This document shows positions 59,786 to 64,000 of a stretch of 64,000 nucleotides of DNA, one piece after another; positions within the stretch are counted from its first letter, which is position 1, and the number at the start of each line of letters is the position of its first letter. Below the pieces are notes generated by a model. The model was not told the origin of the DNA. It did no database searches and saw only the letters and a program-made list of their open reading frames with translations. Position numbers and translations under genes: made by a program. The DNA is from Phycomyces nitens (taxonomy: Eukaryota > Mucoromycota > Mucoromycetes > Mucorales > Phycomycetaceae): NCBI GenBank assembly GCA_022702545.1, contig JAHRBC010000005.1, positions 4,402,001-4,466,000 of the forward strand. The letters run 5' to 3'.

Positions 59786-62326
59786 ATGGCTGCCCTTTTG
59801 CCTATCAACATTGGCATCAATTATGACGAGGAGAAACGTAATAAGCAATTACAGTCAAGCGATTTTTAGGTTAATAAGAAAAAAAATCAAAATTTCACAT
59901 AGTAATCCTCCAGGGCTTCCTCGAGAACTTCCAGAGCAAGTCCACTCAAGGTGGAAACGCGATGGAAATGGATGAACAACGTCCAAAGTACATGAATATT
60001 CTGGTAATTTATATTTTCCCAACCATTTCAAAGTATACGCCAAACTAAACTGGCTCAATGATATTATCACAGCAAGCCATTGCCGATCGTAAAGAGACAG
60101 TCATTACCGTCGAACTAGATGACCTTGCCGTCGTAAGTATTGAGAACCTCTTGATATTCTAATCTAGACAGTGTTTAATGCCCGGAATGCATGTGTATCT
60201 CACACTTTATTATTATTATTAATAATAATATTAAAAAACATCAAGTTTGAAGATTCAAAGACGCGCACCGTAGCTCATATCATCCGTAACACCAAACACT
60301 ATATCGATATCCTCAGCACTGTAATCGATGCAATTATCAACACCCTTACCCCCAACGCAGTCGAAATGTCCTACAAGGACTCTGTTTTGGATGTCATTAT
60401 TAATCAGCGACGCAATCGCGATGGACACAGCCTTAATGATATGACTACCCAGTTCCCTCCTGCCTTGACTCGTCGCTACGAAGTTTACATCAAGCCCTTG
60501 TCGTCAGATGCTGCACTAGCCGTACGCCAGATCAAGGGCAGTCTCTTGGGACATTTGGTCACTGTGCGTGGTATCATTACACGCGTATCCGACGTAAAGC
60601 CATTCTTGCAAGTCAACACCTACACCTGCGACTCTTGTGGTCATGAAATCTTCCAGGAGATCACCCAGCGTCAGTTTACTCCTCTTACCGAGTGTCCTTC
60701 TGAAGAGTGCAAGAGCAACAACTTGAAGGGAAAGCTCTACATGCAGACTAGAGCTTCTAAATTCCTTGCTTTCCAGGAAGTCAAGTTGCAAGAATTGGTA
60801 TGTCTTTGTGATTTATAACCGTCATGTGTGTATTAAGATGTCTTGCAAAACCTCCAAAGACAGATCAAGTTCCTGTTGGACATATCCCTAGAAGCATGAC
60901 CGTAAACCTCTATGGCTCTCGCTGTCGTTCCCTGACCCCCGGTGATGTGTGCAGCATCTCGGGTATCTTCTTGCCTTTGCCTTATACTGGATTCAAGGCC
61001 ATCAAGGCTGGACTAATGACAGATACATACCTCGAGACACAATACGTCCACAAATTGAAGAAGCAGTACGATCAGATCGAACTCACTCCAGCAGAGGCCG
61101 AAAAGGTTGCCAGTCTGCAGCGTAACCCCAACATTTACAGTGATCTTGCACGCAGTATTGCACCTGAGATCTATGGCCATGAAGACGTCAAGAAGACTTT
61201 GCTCTTGTTGCTGGTCGGTGGTGTTACAAAGGTTATTGGAGATGGTATGAAGATTCGTGGAGACATCAATGTGTGCTTGATGGGTGATCCTGGTGTTGCC
61301 AAATCACAGCTCTTAAAATTCATCAGCAAGGTCGCGCCGCGTGGTATATACACCACCGGTCGTGGTTCTTCTGGTGTGGGTTTGACAGCTGCTGTCATGC
61401 GTGATCCTGTCACTGATGAGATGGTTCTGGAGGGTGGTGCATTGGTCCTGGCTGACAATGGTATCTGCTGTATTGATGAGTTTGACAAGATGGATGAGTC
61501 TGATCGTACAGCTATCCATGAGGTTATGGAACAGCAGACAATCTCTATATCCAAGGCTGGTATCAACACCACTCTCAATGCACGCGCATCAATTCTTGCA
61601 GCTGCCAATCCTCTGTATGGTCGCTACAACACCCGTATCTCGCCCACACAGAACATCAACCTACCCGCTGCCCTCTTGTCTCGTTTTGATATTCTCTACC
61701 TGATGCTCGACAAGCCATCTGATGAGATGGATCGTCTGTTGGCTGAGCATGTAACCTATGTTCACACCCACAACAAGCATCCTTCGCTTGATTTCGATGT
61801 GCTTGAGCCTAGCATCATCCGTCATTACGTTGCATCAGTTCGTCGTCTTTCTCCAGTTCTCACCCAGGACGTGTCTGTGTATGTGACGAATGCCTATGTC
61901 AACCTACGCAACCAATACAAGCTTGACGAGGCTCGTCAACAGCAGTTTACCTATGCCTCTGCACGTACTCTGTTGGGTATCATTCGTATGGCCCAGGCAA
62001 TTGCACGTATCCGCTGTTCATCTTTGGTTGAGACCAAGGATGTCGACGAGGCTTTGCGTCTGCTGGATGTCAGCAAGTCTTCACTCGCCGAATCCCAGGG
62101 TGGCCATAACCAGCGCCAGGACCGCACTCCAGCCAGCAGCATTCTCAAGATCATTCGTGAACTGCGCGACCAGCAAGGCGATGTCCTCAGTCTGTCCGAG
62201 ATTAGAGAACATGTTACCAACAAGGGATACACTGAAGGACAGCTTGAGGAAACCATCAGAACCTATATGGATCTCAATGTCTGGCATGTCAATGCTGCCC
62301 GCACCTACCTTTCTTTGGTCCATTAA
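59786..62326 (+). CDS. MCM7: MCM7 replicative helicase subunit
   Basis: Exons 59786-59837, 59903-60003, 60073-60132, 60246-60797 and 60860-62326 join in frame to 743 residues. Seen: the MCM N-terminal domain with a zinc finger (CDSCGHEIF ... CPSEECKSN), [34 protein letters not shown], Walker [27 protein letters not shown], Walker [20 protein letters not shown], the arginine finger [11 protein letters not shown] and the sensor-2 region ([19 protein letters not shown]), then the C-terminal winged helix. This is the MCM2-7 subunit that unwinds origins in S phase. The start at 59786 is the first Met; the following small exons are read by splice and frame. Confidence 0.96.
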
Positions 62327-62529
62327 ATATATTCTTTCTTTCCTTTCTTCTTTACTTTATATTCTCATTGCATTTATTCTTATTCCTTGGCGTATTTTGT
62401 TCTTCTGTAGATAGAAACAAGATAAAATAAAACAAAAAAAGTACATCTTGGAACGAAATCAAATTTATTTATACATTCGTATTTGAAATAGCCATGGGAT
62501 GGATCTTTATGAAAAAGAAAATGACATCC

Positions 62530-64000
62530 TTAGGAATTAAAGTCCTCTACAGCAGCATCAACTTCTTGAGGATCAAGATTTCCTCTGGATTCAGAGTCAC
62601 GGATATCATGGACCTAATGAGAGAGAATATAAGCAAAAAACAAAAACAAAACAAAAAAAGCTCTTTATAATTCCAAACAGACTTACTTGGAACATGGCTA
62701 CAATAAACTCTGCAATAGGCTTATTGATCCAACGGGTAGGTTTCCAAGAATATTCAAACCATCCCAGATGGCCACCATAATCTGTTGTGGCCAGCATGAC
62801 ATATGGGTTGATTTTGATTTCATCGTATGGAATGCACTCTGCAACAGCCACTGGATCATCCATGGCGTTTAGGCACAAGAGTGGAATACGAACATGCTCT
62901 ATAAAACGGCACGAACTTCCGTCTCGGTAATAATTCTTGACGGTAGAGTATCCGGCCACTCGACGCGTACAAGTTTCGTCAAACTCTCGGATACTTGCAG
63001 AATTGATGACCTTTTCGGGGTCAATGTCTTTGTTCTGGGACATGACATGTATGTGCCTACAGACAGTTAGTTCTTGACCTGGGTATCTCTGAGAACTCAC
63101 TTTTCAAAGATGCCTCTCAGATTAGCAGCCATATGAGGATCATACACTCGGCTGGTAAATGGGCCTCGTAGCATTGCCATGTTTGCGCTATAACAAGATA
63201 AAATAAGATAAAGAGTTGGTTATTATGTAGAGTATATAAGCGACATACTTTAACAAGTCAAAGGGGTTTCCAATTGACAGAGCTGCCTTGAATGGGGTCT
63301 TTTCGCCCTCTTCGCCAAGATACTGCAAGATATAAATGTAAATGTGATTTCATGGTTTTTATTATCACCATTACCTTTACAAGAATATTGGCACCCAGAG
63401 AGAACCCAATGGAAATCAAGGGTGTTCCAGGGGCTAGTTTTGACTGGATATGCTTGACGACCTCTCGGATATCATCGGTGTAAGAAGCATTGAAAAGCTT
63501 GGGGGTAGTTATCTCTGTGTTTCCACACCCACGAGCATTTAGTACAACACCCCGGTAATTGAATGGGGGGCCAGTGATCTAAAGCAGTGTTTTAGCTTCA
63601 TGAATATCTGTAACTAATCTTTGATGATTTACTTACCAATTCCAGTACTCCACGTATATAAGATTCATGGCTTCCTCCTGTTAGGCCATGTAGACACACC
63701 AGAGTGGGGGTGTCTTGCTGAGGGCGTCTGTCCAACGGAACAGTCCAGTCGAGTGATACCTGGCCACCGTCTGGCATCTTTAACAGCTCTCTAAATGTAT
63801 TTATAGATAATTAATATTGATAAGGAATTATAGAATTAAACAACCTTTCATAAAACAAGGTATGAGGATCAATCTTGTTGTAATGCGCCGAAAAGCCTGT
63901 CTGGAGGTGACCATTAAAGAGATAGGGCGTGGGAGTATACGTGGCCTGGGGGCCTATCAATGAGGGGCAGGTCTGGGCAATAAACTCATCGAGCGGCAGA
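62530..64000 (-). CDS. ABHD1/ABHD3 (YheT/Eht1-type) alpha/beta hydrolase, 5' end outside window
   Basis: The 3' part of a multi-exon gene; the N-terminus lies beyond the window. Read from its upstream side: FIAQTCPSL and YLFNGHLQTGFSAHY, then LDWTVPLDRR, VCLHGLTGGSHESYIR (oxyanion region), VVLNARGCGNTEIT, the nucleophile elbow GFSLGAN, and near the end LCLNAMDDPVA (acid) and TTDYGGHLGWFE (catalytic His). All three catalytic residues are present. The family comprises yeast Eht1/Eeb1 (medium-chain acyl ethanol transferase and esterase) and animal ABHD1/3 phospholipases; the substrate here is unknown. Convergent with MCM7. Confidence 0.88.

Noticed and set aside
61171..61608. 145-codon minus-strand open frame
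   Set aside because: Antisense to the MCM7 AAA+ domain.

Overview
This window is nuclear DNA of a fungus, most likely an early-diverging Mucoromycota (Mucorales-like) species. It has short GT-AG introns in nearly every gene, AT-rich intergenic DNA full of poly(A/T) and (AT)n tracts, fungal hallmark genes (chitin synthase, fungal GT2 glycosyltransferase, Vts1, Cbp4, HDEL-tagged UGGT), and a decayed Tc1/mariner-type element of a style common in that phylum. A predicted animal/plant-type base-exchange phosphatidylserine synthase also points away from yeasts. The lineage is inferred from reading, not from a search.

Layout. 1-2.7 kb: the C-terminal end of an unknown gene (+), the bc1 assembly factor Cbp4 (+) and a CCDC47/DUF1682 ER protein (-). 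2.7-8.4 kb: a long stretch without a convincing gene, apart from one weak small locus near 3.4 kb. 8.4-18.7 kb: mitochondrial succinyl-CoA ligase beta, an unusual Rieske protein, an ABCC transporter and phosphatidylserine synthase, all on the minus strand. 19.5-30.2 kb: an orphan membrane protein, Vts1/Smaug, a GT2 glycosyltransferase, an EIPR1-like WD40 protein and the CAAX protease Ste24. 31.4-43.9 kb (minus): UGGT, a LENG8/Thp3-type SAC3 protein and a Kelch receptor-like membrane protein. 44.9-47.9 kb: a 2,981-bp transposon with terminal inverted repeats and TA target sites. 49.5-52.2 kb: an Aly/Yra1-like RNA export adaptor, then a divergent histone H4/H3 pair. 54.2-64 kb: a NUFIP-like zinc finger protein, chitin synthase, MCM7 and the 3' part of an ABHD1/3-type hydrolase that runs off the window.

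Themes. Many genes serve the ER and secretory/cell-surface route: CCDC47, phosphatidylserine synthase, UGGT, Ste24, EIPR1, GT2, chitin synthase and the Kelch protein. A second group serves RNA handling (Vts1, Thp3/LENG8, Aly, NUFIP) and a third serves S-phase (H3/H4, MCM7). Nothing indicates co-transcription; each gene has its own intergenic space.

The most noteworthy observations are an H4 gene whose start codon is split by an intron after the A, the base-exchange phosphatidylserine synthase, the Kelch protein with a second ectodomain, the Rieske protein with a 25-residue spacer, and the transposon with a non-transposase coding fragment. Exon boundaries were read by eye from frame continuity and GT/AG signals, and are marked where unsettled.
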